Assembly: GCF_021887715.1 (NCBI RefSeq)
Contig: NZ_JAIQXX010000016.1
Coordinates: forward strand, 1-62,622
Source of the DNA: Winogradskyella immobilis
Lineage (GTDB): Bacteria > Bacteroidota > Bacteroidia > Flavobacteriales > Flavobacteriaceae
DNA length: 62,622 nt
Reading direction: 5' to 3'
This document shows positions 44,703 to 53,105 of the stretch, one piece after another. Made by a program: the position numbers and the translations under genes. The notes under the pieces were generated by a model, which had not been told where the DNA came from, did not search any database, and saw only the letters and a list, made by a program, of their open reading frames with translations. Position 1 is the first letter of the stretch. The number at the start of each line of letters is the position of its first letter.

Positions 44703-45797
44703 ATGAGTTTATTAAAATCAATATTTAGTACAAAAGAGAAACCCATAAACTCATATGCTGACTTTTGGAATTGGTTTGAACAGAACGAAAAGAAATTTTA
44801 TAAAATCCTTAAAGGACAAGGCAATATCAACAAAGTGTTTTTTGACAAACTCGCACCAAAACTCAATGAATTGAAAGATGGATTTTGGTTCCTTGCAGGA
44901 ATGTATGATGACAACACAGCGGAGTTAATATTGACAGCTGATGGAGTTATCAAAAATATCGTATTTGTTGAAGAATTAGTTCAGGCAGCACCGAAAATGA
45001 ATAATTGGAAAATTACTGCACTCAAACAACCGTCTGACCTAAATCAATACAGAATTGAAATGGACGACTATAAATTTGATGGAAGTAAGATGGACTTTTA
45101 TTCAACTGACCATAAACAAATGCCAGACGAGATTGACATTACAGTTACTCATAAAGATTTCAGCGAAGAAAATAGAGATGTAATGACAAATGGAGTTTAT
45201 CTTGCTTTAGATAATTCTCTTGGCGAATTGAATTCAGTTACCACAATTGACAACGTGAATATAATTAACTCAAAAGACGCTACTTCGGACTTAATTCCAT
45301 TAGAAAAACTAAAGAACTTTTTGAATTGGAGAGAAAAAGAGTTTGTGGAAAAATATAAAGGTTTCAGACATAATACCGAAAACGACAATTATTCTGGACT
45401 CGAAGCGACTCTAAAAAATGGACTTCCATTGGTTGCGGTTATTAACACAGATTTATTGAACTGGGATAGTAAAGCGTCTCATCCTTGGATTGCAGTAATG
45501 GAAATTAAATATGACGGAATAAAGAACAATGGAATGCCTGATGATTCCACTTATCAAATTCTAAACGAAATTGAGGATAAAATAATGGAAGAACTAAAAG
45601 ATTGTGAAGGTTATTTAAACATTGGAAGACAAACGGCAGATTCTGTACGAGAAGTATATTTCGCCTGTATTGAATTTAGAAAGCCATCAAAAGTATTACA
45701 CGAAATAAAAAAAGAATATAAAAATAAAATAGAGTTGGACTTTGACATTTATAAAGACAAATATTGGCAATCATTTAACCGATTTAGTCCGAATTGA
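44703..45797 (+). CDS. DUF695-like cytosolic protein in a cassette
   Basis: The 364-residue protein has no signal peptide or membrane helix. It begins SLLKSIFSTKEKPINSYADF. The middle and C-terminal parts resemble DUF695-domain proteins (PWIAVMEIKYDGIKNNGMP, GYLNIGRQTADSVREVYFA). The start is ATG 44703; a longer in-frame extension to 44631 runs through the cassette junction. Codon use is visibly richer in GAC/ATT/CAA than its neighbours. The gene is bounded by complementary junctions, suggesting it arrived as a mobile unit. The function is unknown. Confidence 0.75.
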   Translation: MSLLKSIFSTKEKPINSYADFWNWFEQNEKKFYKILKGQGNINKVFFDKLAPKLNELKDGFWFLAGMYDDNTAELILTADGVIKNIVFVEELVQAAPKMNNWKITALKQPSDLNQYRIEMDDYKFDGSKMDFYSTDHKQMPDEIDITVTHKDFSEENRDVMTNGVYLALDNSLGELNSVTTIDNVNIINSKDATSDLIPLEKLKNFLNWREKEFVEKYKGFRHNTENDNYSGLEATLKNGLPLVAVINTDLLNWDSKASHPWIAVMEIKYDGIKNNGMPDDSTYQILNEIEDKIMEELKDCEGYLNIGRQTADSVREVYFACIEFRKPSKVLHEIKKEYKNKIELDFDIYKDKYWQSFNRFSPN

Positions 45798-45807
45798 AAA
45801 AAGCCCA

Positions 45808-45956
45808 GCACATAACAATGGCTATAAGTAATTGCTGGTTCTCACCTACTTCTGAATCCCGATAGCTATCGGGACTCGCGGATTTTAAGCTTTGTGTATA
45901 CTTGCAAAGTTAATCGCTAAACCACGCAACTACTCATAGCCGAGACCGTTAATGGC
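45808..45956 (+). repeat. attC-like site A
   Basis: It runs from GCACATAAC to GTTAATGGC. The stem arms are GGCTATAAGTAATTGC (45820-45835) and GCAACTACTCATAGCC (45926-45941), pairing 14 of 16 with two G-T wobbles. A 3-base spacer lies on one side and 6 bases on the other. The loop holds the palindrome TCCCGATAGCTATCGGGA at 45857-45874. Confidence 0.7.
45857..45874. repeat. Perfect 18-bp palindrome (TCCCGATAGCTATCGGGA)
   Basis: It sits inside the loop of attC-like site A. Degenerate copies are at 26262-26278 and 51952-51976. Site B, the other attC-like copy, lacks it, so it may be a secondary insertion. Confidence 0.7.
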
Positions 45957-45992
45957 AAGCAAGATAGAATAAATACTCAAAAAATAAATTCT

Positions 45993-46418
45993 ATGATAAC
46001 TATAAATCCATATATCTACTTTGATGGAAATTGCGAAGAAGCATTTAATTTTTATGAATTGGTCTTTCAGAAAAAAATCAGTCATATAAGTAAATACGGC
46101 GATGTACCAAATTCAGGTAAAAATCTTTTTCAAGAATCTGATGAAAAAATTATGCATGCCACCTTACCTATAAGCAATGAAACCATGTTAAATGGTTCAG
46201 ACAATTCATTAGCCTATAAAGAAATGAAAAAATACAAGTCTTTTTCTCTTATCATTCATGCCGATAGCAAAGAAGAAGTTGACCTAATATTTGAAAAACT
46301 CTCTAAAAATGGGCAAATAAAAGTACCCGTAGGTTTAACATTCTGGGGTTCATATTACGGTCAGTGTATTGATCAATTTGGAATTAATTGGAAAATAAAC
46401 TACGGTTTAGAAAATTAA
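45993..46418 (+). CDS. VOC family protein (PhnB-like)
   Basis: The 141-residue glyoxalase-fold protein begins ITINPYIYFDGNCEEAFNFYELVF, the PhnB/3-demethylubiquinone-methyltransferase-like start. HATLPISNETML and a C-terminal FWGSYYGQCIDQFGINWKINY also fit the family. Members bind metal or small molecules; the substrate is unknown. It starts 36 bp after the attC-like site. Confidence 0.87.
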   Translation: MITINPYIYFDGNCEEAFNFYELVFQKKISHISKYGDVPNSGKNLFQESDEKIMHATLPISNETMLNGSDNSLAYKEMKKYKSFSLIIHADSKEEVDLIFEKLSKNGQIKVPVGLTFWGSYYGQCIDQFGINWKINYGLEN

Positions 46419-46438
46419 TGTTAATTGTTCTATTCTAT

Positions 46439-47629
46439 TTACTCTGCAATAGCAGAAACTTCTATGTCAAATACTAAATTGGTTTTAGCAGGGATTAATG
46501 GTGCTCTACCAGCTTCGCCATAACCTAAATAATAAGGCATAAAAACACGTGCTCTTTCACCAACTTTCATTTTAAGCATGGCTTCTCTAAAACCAGGTAC
46601 TAATGTGGCTTGCTGATTGTATGGCATTACAAAAGGTGCATAATCTTGATTTTTATCGTATTTGCCATTGTCTTGCGCTACATCTTTCCATGTGGTCCAG
46701 AATAACTCTCCGTTTTCAAAATAACCTGCACAATTTATAGAAACACTCTGACTAGCGTTTGGCTGTACAGCATCACTAAGCTCATTTAAGTATATCATTG
46801 CCATTCCTGTTGGAGACTCTACGCGGCGCCCTTTTAATTCTTCATTCTGTTTCAAGAATTTTTCTTTGGCAATACGTGCTTTTTCTTCTCTTTCAGCTTT
46901 TGCTTTAGCTTCGCGCTCTGCAATACGTTCTTTAATTTTTGGTAATTCTTCAGTAAACACTTTAGCTGCATCAAATTTACGTGCTTCAGAACCAACACGT
47001 ATAATATTTAATTGCTCTATAACAACATCTTCAATAGGTTTATTAGTGCCTTGAGCTACTTGTACATTAGAAATAGCATCTTGTACATCTAATCCTCTTA
47101 CCAATTCACCAAAAACAGCATGACAGCTTACTCTATAGCCACCACAATCTTTTAAATTTCCATTGGCATCCCACGCATCTAGAAACGGAGTAGGTATTTC
47201 TGTAATAAAAAATTGAGATCCGTTAGTGTTTTGTCCAGAATTTGCCATAGATAATATACCTGGTTTATCATGTCTTAAAGATTCAATAAACTCATCTTCA
47301 AACTTATAGCCAGGATCACCAGAGCCAGTAGCTGTTGGGTCACCTCCTTGAATCATAAATTTATCCATAACACGATGAAAAGTTGTACCATCATAATACC
47401 TCTTATCTTTATGTTCTTCTTTAACTAGAGGATGAACACCTTCTGCAAGTGCTACAAAATTTGCAACAGTTACTGGTGCTTCTTTAAAAAATAACTTAGC
47501 TACCATTGTATCTTTAGACGTTACAAACTCAGCATATAATCCGTCTTCTAAATCGGAATAATCATTTTTACACGATATTGTTACTAATAAAGCAATTAAA
47601 ACTATAGGAATTAAAATTTTCTTAGTCAT
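46439..47629 (-). CDS. Two-domain peptidyl-prolyl isomerase lipoprotein (cyclophilin + FKBP)
   Basis: The 396-residue protein has a lipobox (Cys20 in TISCKND). An N-terminal cyclophilin domain covers about 30-215 ([43 protein letters not shown]). A charged coiled coil spans about 228-262 ([16 protein letters not shown]). A C-terminal FKBP-like domain covers about 270-396 ([30 protein letters not shown]). Both folding-enzyme classes are thus fused. It is the third gene of the nrnA-gldI operon and overlaps gldI by 8 bp, suggesting a role in folding gliding/T9SS envelope proteins. Confidence 0.9.
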   Translation of the reverse strand: MTKKILIPIVLIALLVTISCKNDYSDLEDGLYAEFVTSKDTMVAKLFFKEAPVTVANFVALAEGVHPLVKEEHKDKRYYDGTTFHRVMDKFMIQGGDPTATGSGDPGYKFEDEFIESLRHDKPGILSMANSGQNTNGSQFFITEIPTPFLDAWDANGNLKDCGGYRVSCHAVFGELVRGLDVQDAISNVQVAQGTNKPIEDVVIEQLNIIRVGSEARKFDAAKVFTEELPKIKERIAEREAKAKAEREEKARIAKEKFLKQNEELKGRRVESPTGMAMIYLNELSDAVQPNASQSVSINCAGYFENGELFWTTWKDVAQDNGKYDKNQDYAPFVMPYNQQATLVPGFREAMLKMKVGERARVFMPYYLGYGEAGRAPLIPAKTNLVFDIEVSAIAE

Positions 47630-48167
47630 TTTTATTTTGAATTAAAGTGTTTAACGTGACTTCGCAAACGATAGGAATATTAGTTCCTATTTTATTATCA
47701 TCTCCATAATAACCATAGGCAACTTGAGACGGGAATATAAATGTAATAATTTCTGAAGGTTTCATCAATTTTAAACCTTCTCGTAATCCGGTAAATAATA
47801 TTTCTTGATCCATCAGATAATCTTTTGTGCCGATTTCATCTTTAGAATAGATGGTTGCTCCATTTAAATCGGAAACATTGTAACTAAAATTAACACGATC
47901 CCCAAATTGTGGAGTAATAGTGTCTTTTTCTACTCGCGTATTGTAGTAATACCAAAATCCATTTTCTGAAACGATATAATCTTTTATAGAATCTTTATCT
48001 ATTATAGTTTCTATTTTAAGACGTTCGTTTTCTATAAGTATTTTGTTGCGTTCGGCAGATTGTTTTATAAACGAACCAGATTGAACAGACTCAGGTAAAC
48101 GTGCTTCTGGAGATTTGCAACTCGCCAAACTTATAGTGATAATAAGAATTAAAAGTAGGTGTTTCAT
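47622..48167 (-). CDS. gldI: Gliding motility lipoprotein GldI (FKBP PPIase)
   Basis: The 181-residue lipoprotein (Cys17 in SLASCKSP) has one FKBP domain: [32 protein letters not shown] and [15 protein letters not shown]. The [10 protein letters not shown] segment and the context between nrnA and a second PPIase match GldI of F. johnsoniae, which is needed for gliding. It overlaps nrnA by 4 bp upstream and the fusion PPIase by 8 bp downstream. Confidence 0.9.
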   Translation of the reverse strand: MKHLLLILIITISLASCKSPEARLPESVQSGSFIKQSAERNKILIENERLKIETIIDKDSIKDYIVSENGFWYYYNTRVEKDTITPQFGDRVNFSYNVSDLNGATIYSKDEIGTKDYLMDQEILFTGLREGLKLMKPSEIITFIFPSQVAYGYYGDDNKIGTNIPIVCEVTLNTLIQNKND

Positions 48168-49180
48168 AAGGCTAATTCACTTTTATATTTAGGCAATATA
48201 CTAATAAATTCATCAATGGTTTCGCTTAATGAAGAATCACTTCTGCCACCTGCAGCGTTAGTATGTCCGCCGCCATTAAAATGATTTCTAGAGAATTCAT
48301 TAACAGAGAACTCACCTTTACTTCGTAATGAGATTTTTATAATTTGATCTTGTTTACTTTCAATAAAAATAGCAGCGAGAATAATACCTTTTAATGAAAG
48401 TGCATAATTGACAAAACCTTCAGTATCTCCTTTTTTAAAATTAAAAGTATCTAATTCTTCTTGCGATAATGAGATGTATGCCGTTTGCAATTCTGGAATG
48501 ACTTTTAAGTTTTGCAAAGCTCTTCCTAAAAGCTGTAAACGTCCATAGCTATTAGTGTCATATATGCTATTATGTATTTCAGAGTTATTAGCACCTTTGT
48601 CAATTAAGTGACCAATAACTTGATGTGTTCTACTTGTTGTAGCTGGAAATCGAAACGACCCAGTATCCGTCATAATACCAACATAGAGACAAGTTGCAAT
48701 AGAGGCATCTATAACTTTTGTATCGTTAAGCATTTCAATAAAATTGTATACCATTTCACAAGTTGAAGACATATTAACATCTGAATAAACATATTTTGCA
48801 TAATCGTCAGGCTGTTGATGATGATCGATCATAATTTTTAATGCTTCAGATTCTTCAACAGAGGTTTCCATATCACCAATACGATGCAATGCATTAAAAT
48901 CTAATGTAAAAATAAGATCTGCATTTTTAAGATGTTTTTCCGATTCTGAGCGTTGACTTTCAAACTTTAAAATAGAAGATTCTCCAGGCATCCACTTTAA
49001 AAAATCAGGATAATCATTAGGGGCAATGACTAGGGCATTATGTTTATAGTGTTTTAAATAATGGTATAGCCCTAAAGTAGAGCCAATGGCATCCCCGTCA
49101 GGGTTTTTATGTGGTATAATAACTATGTTCTTCGGTGAACTTAGCAAGGACTTTATATCTAAAATATCGGCGGTTGTCAT
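48164..49180 (-). CDS. nrnA: Oligoribonuclease / PAP phosphatase NrnA (DHH-DHHA1)
   Basis: The 338-residue protein shows DHH motifs HKNPDGDAIGSTLG, FTLDFNALHRI and IMIDHHQQPDDY. The C-terminal DHHA1 domain ends with the GGGHTNAAGGRSD loop. It degrades short RNAs and 3'-phosphoadenosine 5'-phosphate. It is the first gene of the operon, and a TATCTTCG element near 49186-49193 may be its -7 box (plus-strand CGAAGATA). Confidence 0.93.
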   Translation of the reverse strand: MTTADILDIKSLLSSPKNIVIIPHKNPDGDAIGSTLGLYHYLKHYKHNALVIAPNDYPDFLKWMPGESSILKFESQRSESEKHLKNADLIFTLDFNALHRIGDMETSVEESEALKIMIDHHQQPDDYAKYVYSDVNMSSTCEMVYNFIEMLNDTKVIDASIATCLYVGIMTDTGSFRFPATTSRTHQVIGHLIDKGANNSEIHNSIYDTNSYGRLQLLGRALQNLKVIPELQTAYISLSQEELDTFNFKKGDTEGFVNYALSLKGIILAAIFIESKQDQIIKISLRSKGEFSVNEFSRNHFNGGGHTNAAGGRSDSSLSETIDEFISILPKYKSELAL

Positions 49181-49265
49181 AGCCTACGAAGATACAATTT
49201 AATAACAAAAGGGATATGTACTTTTAGTATATTTTAGATTATCTTACAGCTTTAATTTTTTTAAT

Positions 49266-50288
49266 ATGCGGTATTTTATTAGTTACATTTTAATCACTAG
49301 TTTTCTTTTTATTGGATGCAAATCGTCTAAAGAATCTCAAAGTAAAAACTACGATTATACCATAGCTTTTGGGTCTTGTAATAAACAATATGAACCTAAT
49401 CTTTTATGGACTTCTATATTAAAACATCAACCAGATGTTTGGATTTGGGGAGGAGACAACATCTATGCAGATACGGATGATATGGTGAAGTTAAAAACGG
49501 AATATGATAAACAGTTGTTAGATGAGAATTATGGAAAATTACTAGCTTCTGCAAAAATACTTGGTACATGGGACGATCATGATTACGGACTAAACGACGG
49601 AGGTGAAGAATTTCATAAAAAAAGCGAAAGCCAAGAGTTGTTTTTAGATTTTATGGGAGTATCAAAAAATGATACAAGACGACAACGTGAAGGGGTTTAT
49701 CATTCTGAATTGATAACAACATCAAAGGGTACTATTAAAGTAATTGTTTTAGATACGCGTTATTTTAGAACGGCTTTAGTTCCAGATACAGATACAAAAA
49801 AACGATACAAACCAAATACGGATCCTAGTGCTACTGTTTTAGGAAAAGCGCAATGGCAATGGTTAACTAACGCCCTTAATACGACTAAGGCAGATTTTAA
49901 TATTATAGTAAGTAGTATTCAGTTTTTATCTGACGAGCATGGATTTGAAACGTGGGGTAATTTTCCTAATGAAGTAGAGCGTTTAAGCCAGCTTATTGTA
50001 AGTTCTAAAGCTAAAGGAGTTTTGTTATTATCTGGCGATCGTCATATCTCTGAGTTTTCAAAACTATCTATAGACAATTTAAACTATCCACTAATAGATT
50101 TTACATCGAGCGGATTAACGCATTCGTATTCTAGTTTTTCGGGAGAACCTAATGCAGATAGAGTAGGAGATGTGGTCCATGAAATAAGTTTTGGACTTCT
50201 AAAATTCGATTTTAAAACACACACCATCCGTATGGAAATGCGAGGTAAAAATGATGTTAAACTCCAAGAGTTAATACAACAGTATTGA
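49266..50288 (+). CDS. PhoD-like metallophosphatase lipoprotein
   Basis: The 340-residue protein starts with a lipoprotein signal (Cys18 in FLFIGCKSS). It shows the PhoD-type core: FGSCNKQYEP, WIWGGDNIYADTDD, TWDDHDYGLNDGG, and LLSGDRHISEFS near the end. These are metal-binding and catalytic segments of alkaline phosphatase D-like enzymes. It is an extracytoplasmic phosphomono- or diesterase of unknown substrate. Confidence 0.88.
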   Translation: MRYFISYILITSFLFIGCKSSKESQSKNYDYTIAFGSCNKQYEPNLLWTSILKHQPDVWIWGGDNIYADTDDMVKLKTEYDKQLLDENYGKLLASAKILGTWDDHDYGLNDGGEEFHKKSESQELFLDFMGVSKNDTRRQREGVYHSELITTSKGTIKVIVLDTRYFRTALVPDTDTKKRYKPNTDPSATVLGKAQWQWLTNALNTTKADFNIIVSSIQFLSDEHGFETWGNFPNEVERLSQLIVSSKAKGVLLLSGDRHISEFSKLSIDNLNYPLIDFTSSGLTHSYSSFSGEPNADRVGDVVHEISFGLLKFDFKTHTIRMEMRGKNDVKLQELIQQY

Positions 50289-50291
50289 TGC

Positions 50292-50321
50292 TTGTTAATT
50301 CTATAAAATAGATTACTTTTG
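50292..50321 (+). promoter_or_regulatory. Promoter of ndk
   Basis: TTG at 50292-50294 and TACTTTTG at 50314-50321 are 19 bp apart, matching the Bacteroidota promoter. The ndk start is 57 bp downstream. Confidence 0.65.
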
Positions 50322-50378
50322 CATCGAATTTTACCAAAGTAGTTATCACTTTGGCATAAACCATTAAAAATAAATTAC

Positions 50379-50798
50379 ATGGCAACTAACAGAACATTTA
50401 CAATGTTAAAGCCAGATGCTGTTGAAAAAGGACACATTGGCGCAATATTAGAAAAAATCAATGCTTCAGGATTTAGAATTGTAGCATTAAAATTAACGCA
50501 TATGACGACACAAGATGCTAAAGCATTTTATGCGGTACACAGCGAGCGTCCATTTTATGGTGATTTAGTAGAGTATATGACACGTGGTCCTATTGTAGCT
50601 GCAATATTAGAAAAAGATAATGCTGTTGAAGACTTTAGAACTTTAATAGGTGCTACTAATCCTGCAGATGCAGCAGAAGGAACCATCCGTAAATTATATG
50701 CAGCTTCTATAGGAGAAAATGCAGTACATGGTAGTGATAGTGATGAAAATGCAGCTATTGAAGGCGCATTTCATTTCTCAGAGAGAGAAATGTTTTAG
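50379..50798 (+). CDS. ndk: Nucleoside diphosphate kinase
   Basis: The 139-residue enzyme has [16 protein letters not shown] at the start, an [15 protein letters not shown] segment and the phosphorylated His117 in [12 protein letters not shown]. It transfers phosphate from ATP to NDPs. Full length, monocistronic, with a strong promoter and terminator. Confidence 0.97.
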   Translation: MATNRTFTMLKPDAVEKGHIGAILEKINASGFRIVALKLTHMTTQDAKAFYAVHSERPFYGDLVEYMTRGPIVAAILEKDNAVEDFRTLIGATNPADAAEGTIRKLYAASIGENAVHGSDSDENAAIEGAFHFSEREMF

Positions 50799-50820
50799 TC
50801 GCATAAAACCCATTTAATAC

Positions 50821-50869
50821 AAAAGCGCAACGTATTCAATACACGATATTGAATACGTTGCGCTTTTTC
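50821..50869. terminator. Bidirectional terminator of ndk and cyanophycinase gene
   Basis: A 21-bp perfect stem with core GCGCAACGTATTC / GAATACGTTGCGC, a 5-base loop and A/T flanks. It is the longest stem in the window and lies between convergent genes. Confidence 0.9.
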
Positions 50870-50886
50870 TATACGCGTTATTTGAG

Positions 50887-51768
50887 TTACTCTCTTATAA
50901 TTTGTCGATCTTTAAGATTATAGCGATCTCCAGCTTTTAGCATATAGAATTCTCGGCTTCCTTTTGGGAGTTTAAATATTTTGTTTTTATCGGCAGACCA
51001 ACGCGTGCCATCATATATAGCAACATAACTTTTGCCTATAACAGTAAATGTATTTTTGTTGACAATAATACCAGTATCTTCATCTAGACCTATACCTAAA
51101 AGATGAGGTTTTTTGTCTAAAATTTCAAACAGATCAAACTGTCTATTTCTGGCTAGTAAATGCTGGTCAATTGCTACATTTTTGAGAAAGCTAAGACCTT
51201 CTTCATGGTCACCCATCATTATGGTGTTTGTTTTGGTGTCACCGCGAGCGAGATATGAACCTTGTATGGTTGCACCAGCTGATGATCCTGAGATGACTCC
51301 TCCACGATCTAATAGTGCATTAAAAGCTTCATGCGCTTTAGTATTAAGATAAGAATCTGCATGTCTCCACTGACGACCACCACTAAACCAAACCCCTTTA
51401 GCTGTTTTTATTGGCGCAATAAATGCTTCAGAATTCGATACCTTAGGATCTCTAGTATGTAACACCGTGACATTTTTAAAACCTCTGTTGATAAAACTTT
51501 GTTTATAACGATCTAAAAACTCTTGAGTTAAAGTATTGCTAGTAATTGCAGTAGGAATAACTACAATCGGAGCTTCAGGTCCGCCAACAAGCTCCATAAA
51601 TTTTTTATAAAATAAATCTGAAGCTGCACCACCAACAATTAATAGTGTTCCATTTTTAGGACCAATAGTTTCTTGATCTTGACTATTGTTTTGAGCAGTA
51701 ATATTCTTCTTAGAAAGATTAGCTATTAGTACTGTTAATACTAGAAGTGTGAGTTTTTTTAGTCTCAT
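50887..51768 (-). CDS. Cyanophycinase-like peptidase (S51)
   Basis: The 293-residue protein begins MRLKKLTLLVLTVLIANLS, a signal peptide. GTLLIVGGAASDLFYKKF, the nucleophile segment GVISGSSAGATIQG and GIGLDEDTGIIV are typical of peptidase family S51. I start it at 51768 because an upstream ATG at 51801 would overlap the -7 element at 51799-51806. True cyanophycin use is not implied; secreted members hydrolyse acidic dipeptide links. Confidence 0.87.
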   Translation of the reverse strand: MRLKKLTLLVLTVLIANLSKKNITAQNNSQDQETIGPKNGTLLIVGGAASDLFYKKFMELVGGPEAPIVVIPTAITSNTLTQEFLDRYKQSFINRGFKNVTVLHTRDPKVSNSEAFIAPIKTAKGVWFSGGRQWRHADSYLNTKAHEAFNALLDRGGVISGSSAGATIQGSYLARGDTKTNTIMMGDHEEGLSFLKNVAIDQHLLARNRQFDLFEILDKKPHLLGIGLDEDTGIIVNKNTFTVIGKSYVAIYDGTRWSADKNKIFKLPKGSREFYMLKAGDRYNLKDRQIIRE

Positions 51769-51798
51769 ATAGGGGTTTAAAAAATGATTCAAAAGGTA

Positions 51799-51806
51799 CA
51801 AAAATA
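51799..51806 (-). promoter_or_regulatory. -7 element (TATTTTTG, minus strand)
   Basis: The plus-strand sequence is CAAAAATA, 30 bp before the cyanophycinase-like start at 51768. Confidence 0.45.
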
Positions 51807-51839
51807 ATTGAATGCGATTTTCGACTTTTAAATTATATT

Positions 51840-51893
51840 CTCAATGGCTTATAAAATCTTTTTAATCGCATAGTCTAAAGAATTTTATCATAT
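51840..51893 (-). pseudogene. Remnant of a DUF6090-family gene
   Basis: On the minus strand ATGATAAAATTCTTTAGA (51893-51874 with its leader) is identical to the first six codons of the DUF6090 gene at 54048. It then breaks to TATGCGATT, which could match the later YAI codons in another frame, and stops. The leader hairpin upstream is also shared with 54050-54077. This looks like an internally deleted copy. Confidence 0.5.
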
Positions 51894-51898
51894 GTTAT

Positions 51899-51917
51899 TT
51901 TCCACGTAAGTGGGAAT
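51899..51917. repeat. Leader hairpin (TTCCACGTAAGTGGGAA)
   Basis: It corresponds in position and form to 54056-54074 (TTCCCGAGAAAGCGGGAA). Both sit just upstream of ATGATAAAATTCTTT on the minus strand. Confidence 0.55.
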
Positions 51918-51951
51918 CTTTTTTAGTTTATTGTTACAGTAAAAGCATCAA

Positions 51952-52012
51952 TCTCGATAGCTATCAAGGTCGGGGATTTATGAGTTAGTTATAATTGTAC
52001 ATCGTTGGTTTT
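51952..52012. repeat. Degenerate palindrome and attC-like remnant
   Basis: TCTCGATAGCTATC at 51952-51965 is a degenerate copy of the palindrome at 45857. The following GTTAGTTATAATTGTACATCGTTGG resembles one arm of the repeat at 18526-18662 (shared TAATT...ACG.TGTTGG outline). It may be a decayed cassette site just beyond the Fic gene stop. Confidence 0.3.
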
Positions 52013-52032
52013 GTGTAGGTTTAGATGCTTAG

Positions 52033-52986
52033 TTATTTTAAACGATAAATAGATTTGTTTTTTTCTCCTGTTTTTTCAAATAAACCTAATTCGCAACCTT
52101 TCTTTAAATCTCTGCTTGCTGTGGAAGAAGAAATGTCTTTAAAGATATTCATATAATCTTTTCTTGTAAATTCAGTTTTATTTAATGAAACATAATATTC
52201 TAATCGGTCTTTTTCGCTTAAAGTTCTATTATTGAAATCTAATAATTCGCTTATTGAAATGTCAATTACATTTAGCATATATTCAATAAAAACTGTTGAT
52301 TTTCCGGATCTATCACTTTCAGCTAAGGTTTTATAATATTTTTCTTGGTCATTGCTAATTAAAGTTTCAAATGGTAAAAACTCAAATATTGGATATTTTT
52401 CCATTAAAATTAGAGTTTGCCATAATCTACCCATTCTTCCGTTTCCATCTAAAAATGGATGTATAAATTCCATTTCGTAATGAAAAACACAACTCTTAAT
52501 TAATTCTATTTCATCTGATTTTTGCAAGTATTTAAAAAGATTTTTCATTAAGTGAGAAACATTTTTAAATGAGGGCGCTAAATGTTCAACTTTTGAACCT
52601 TTTACAATTCCGACGCTTTGATTTCTATATTTTCCAGGATTATCAATTAGACCATGCATTAAGATTTTATGTGCTTTTAAAAAAGATGTTTCATTAGAAG
52701 GATTGTATTGTTCTATATTTTCATAGATTTTAATTGCATTTAAAACTTCAAGAACATCCTTTTTTGGTCCAACAACCTTTTTGTTTTCAAGAAGCGCAGT
52801 TATTTGTTGCTCAGTAAGCGTATTTCCTTCTATTTTTAATGAAGAATGAATAGTTTTTATTTTATTCTGTTTTCTCAATTTTGGGGAAGGTCTATCTAAT
52901 AGATTAGCATTTACTTCTCCTATTTTTTCTGAAATAGAAGTTATCAATTTTAAAATAGAAGATGTAATCTCGTATGGAGGTTTCAT
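52033..52986 (-). CDS. Fic family protein with N-terminal inhibitory motif and wHTH
   Basis: The 317-residue protein has the full Fic motif HPFLDGNGRMGR (176-187). The inhibitory (S/T)xxxE(G/N) motif SLKIEGN is near residues 49-55, so it is a class II Fic enzyme. The C-terminal 60 residues form a winged helix-turn-helix (SSSTASRDLKKGCELGLF). Such proteins AMPylate target proteins and often bind their own promoter. A triple direct repeat sits directly upstream. The gene lies among repeats and remnants, consistent with accessory origin. Confidence 0.9.
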   Translation of the reverse strand: MKPPYEITSSILKLITSISEKIGEVNANLLDRPSPKLRKQNKIKTIHSSLKIEGNTLTEQQITALLENKKVVGPKKDVLEVLNAIKIYENIEQYNPSNETSFLKAHKILMHGLIDNPGKYRNQSVGIVKGSKVEHLAPSFKNVSHLMKNLFKYLQKSDEIELIKSCVFHYEMEFIHPFLDGNGRMGRLWQTLILMEKYPIFEFLPFETLISNDQEKYYKTLAESDRSGKSTVFIEYMLNVIDISISELLDFNNRTLSEKDRLEYYVSLNKTEFTRKDYMNIFKDISSSTASRDLKKGCELGLFEKTGEKNKSIYRLK

Positions 52987-52989
52987 TTA

Positions 52990-53025
52990 TGATACTATCA
53001 TTTGATACTATCAAAGATACAATCA
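52990..53025 (-). promoter_or_regulatory. Triple operator-like repeat upstream of fic
   Basis: TGATACTATCA occurs at 52990-53000 and 53003-53013, and AGATACAATCA at 53015-53025. The spacing is about one DNA turn (13 and 12 bp). Each copy is a near-palindrome (TGATA-C-TATCA). The array starts 4 bp before the ATG, an ideal place for autorepression by the Fic protein's own wHTH. Confidence 0.6.
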
Positions 53026-53105
53026 TTACTTAAAATTATGATAAAAACGTAATATTTTTATTAGACTTACTGGAAACTATATAACTATTGTAAGGTTAAT
53101 TTACC

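Larger units (their letters stand above)
44663..45956 (+). mobile_element. Single-gene cassette bounded by attC-like sites
   Basis: The unit starts at GTTATGTGC (44663-44671). It contains one ORF and ends with an attC-like repeat that begins with the exact complement GCACATAAC (45808-45816). In an integron cassette the 5' junction and the start of its own attC site are complementary in just this way. The far end of the repeat carries GTTAATGGC, which would belong to the flanking DNA. No integrase gene is in the window. Confidence 0.5.

Noticed and set aside
46419..46438. 3' cassette junction after the VOC gene, making it a second gene of the cassette
   Set aside because: No GCCATTAAC complement to GTTAATGGC follows the VOC stop codon, so this gene is treated as outside the cassette.
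52990..53025. Short repeats as a mini CRISPR
   Set aside because: The units are about 11 bp and spaced one helical turn apart directly at a start codon, which fits an operator.
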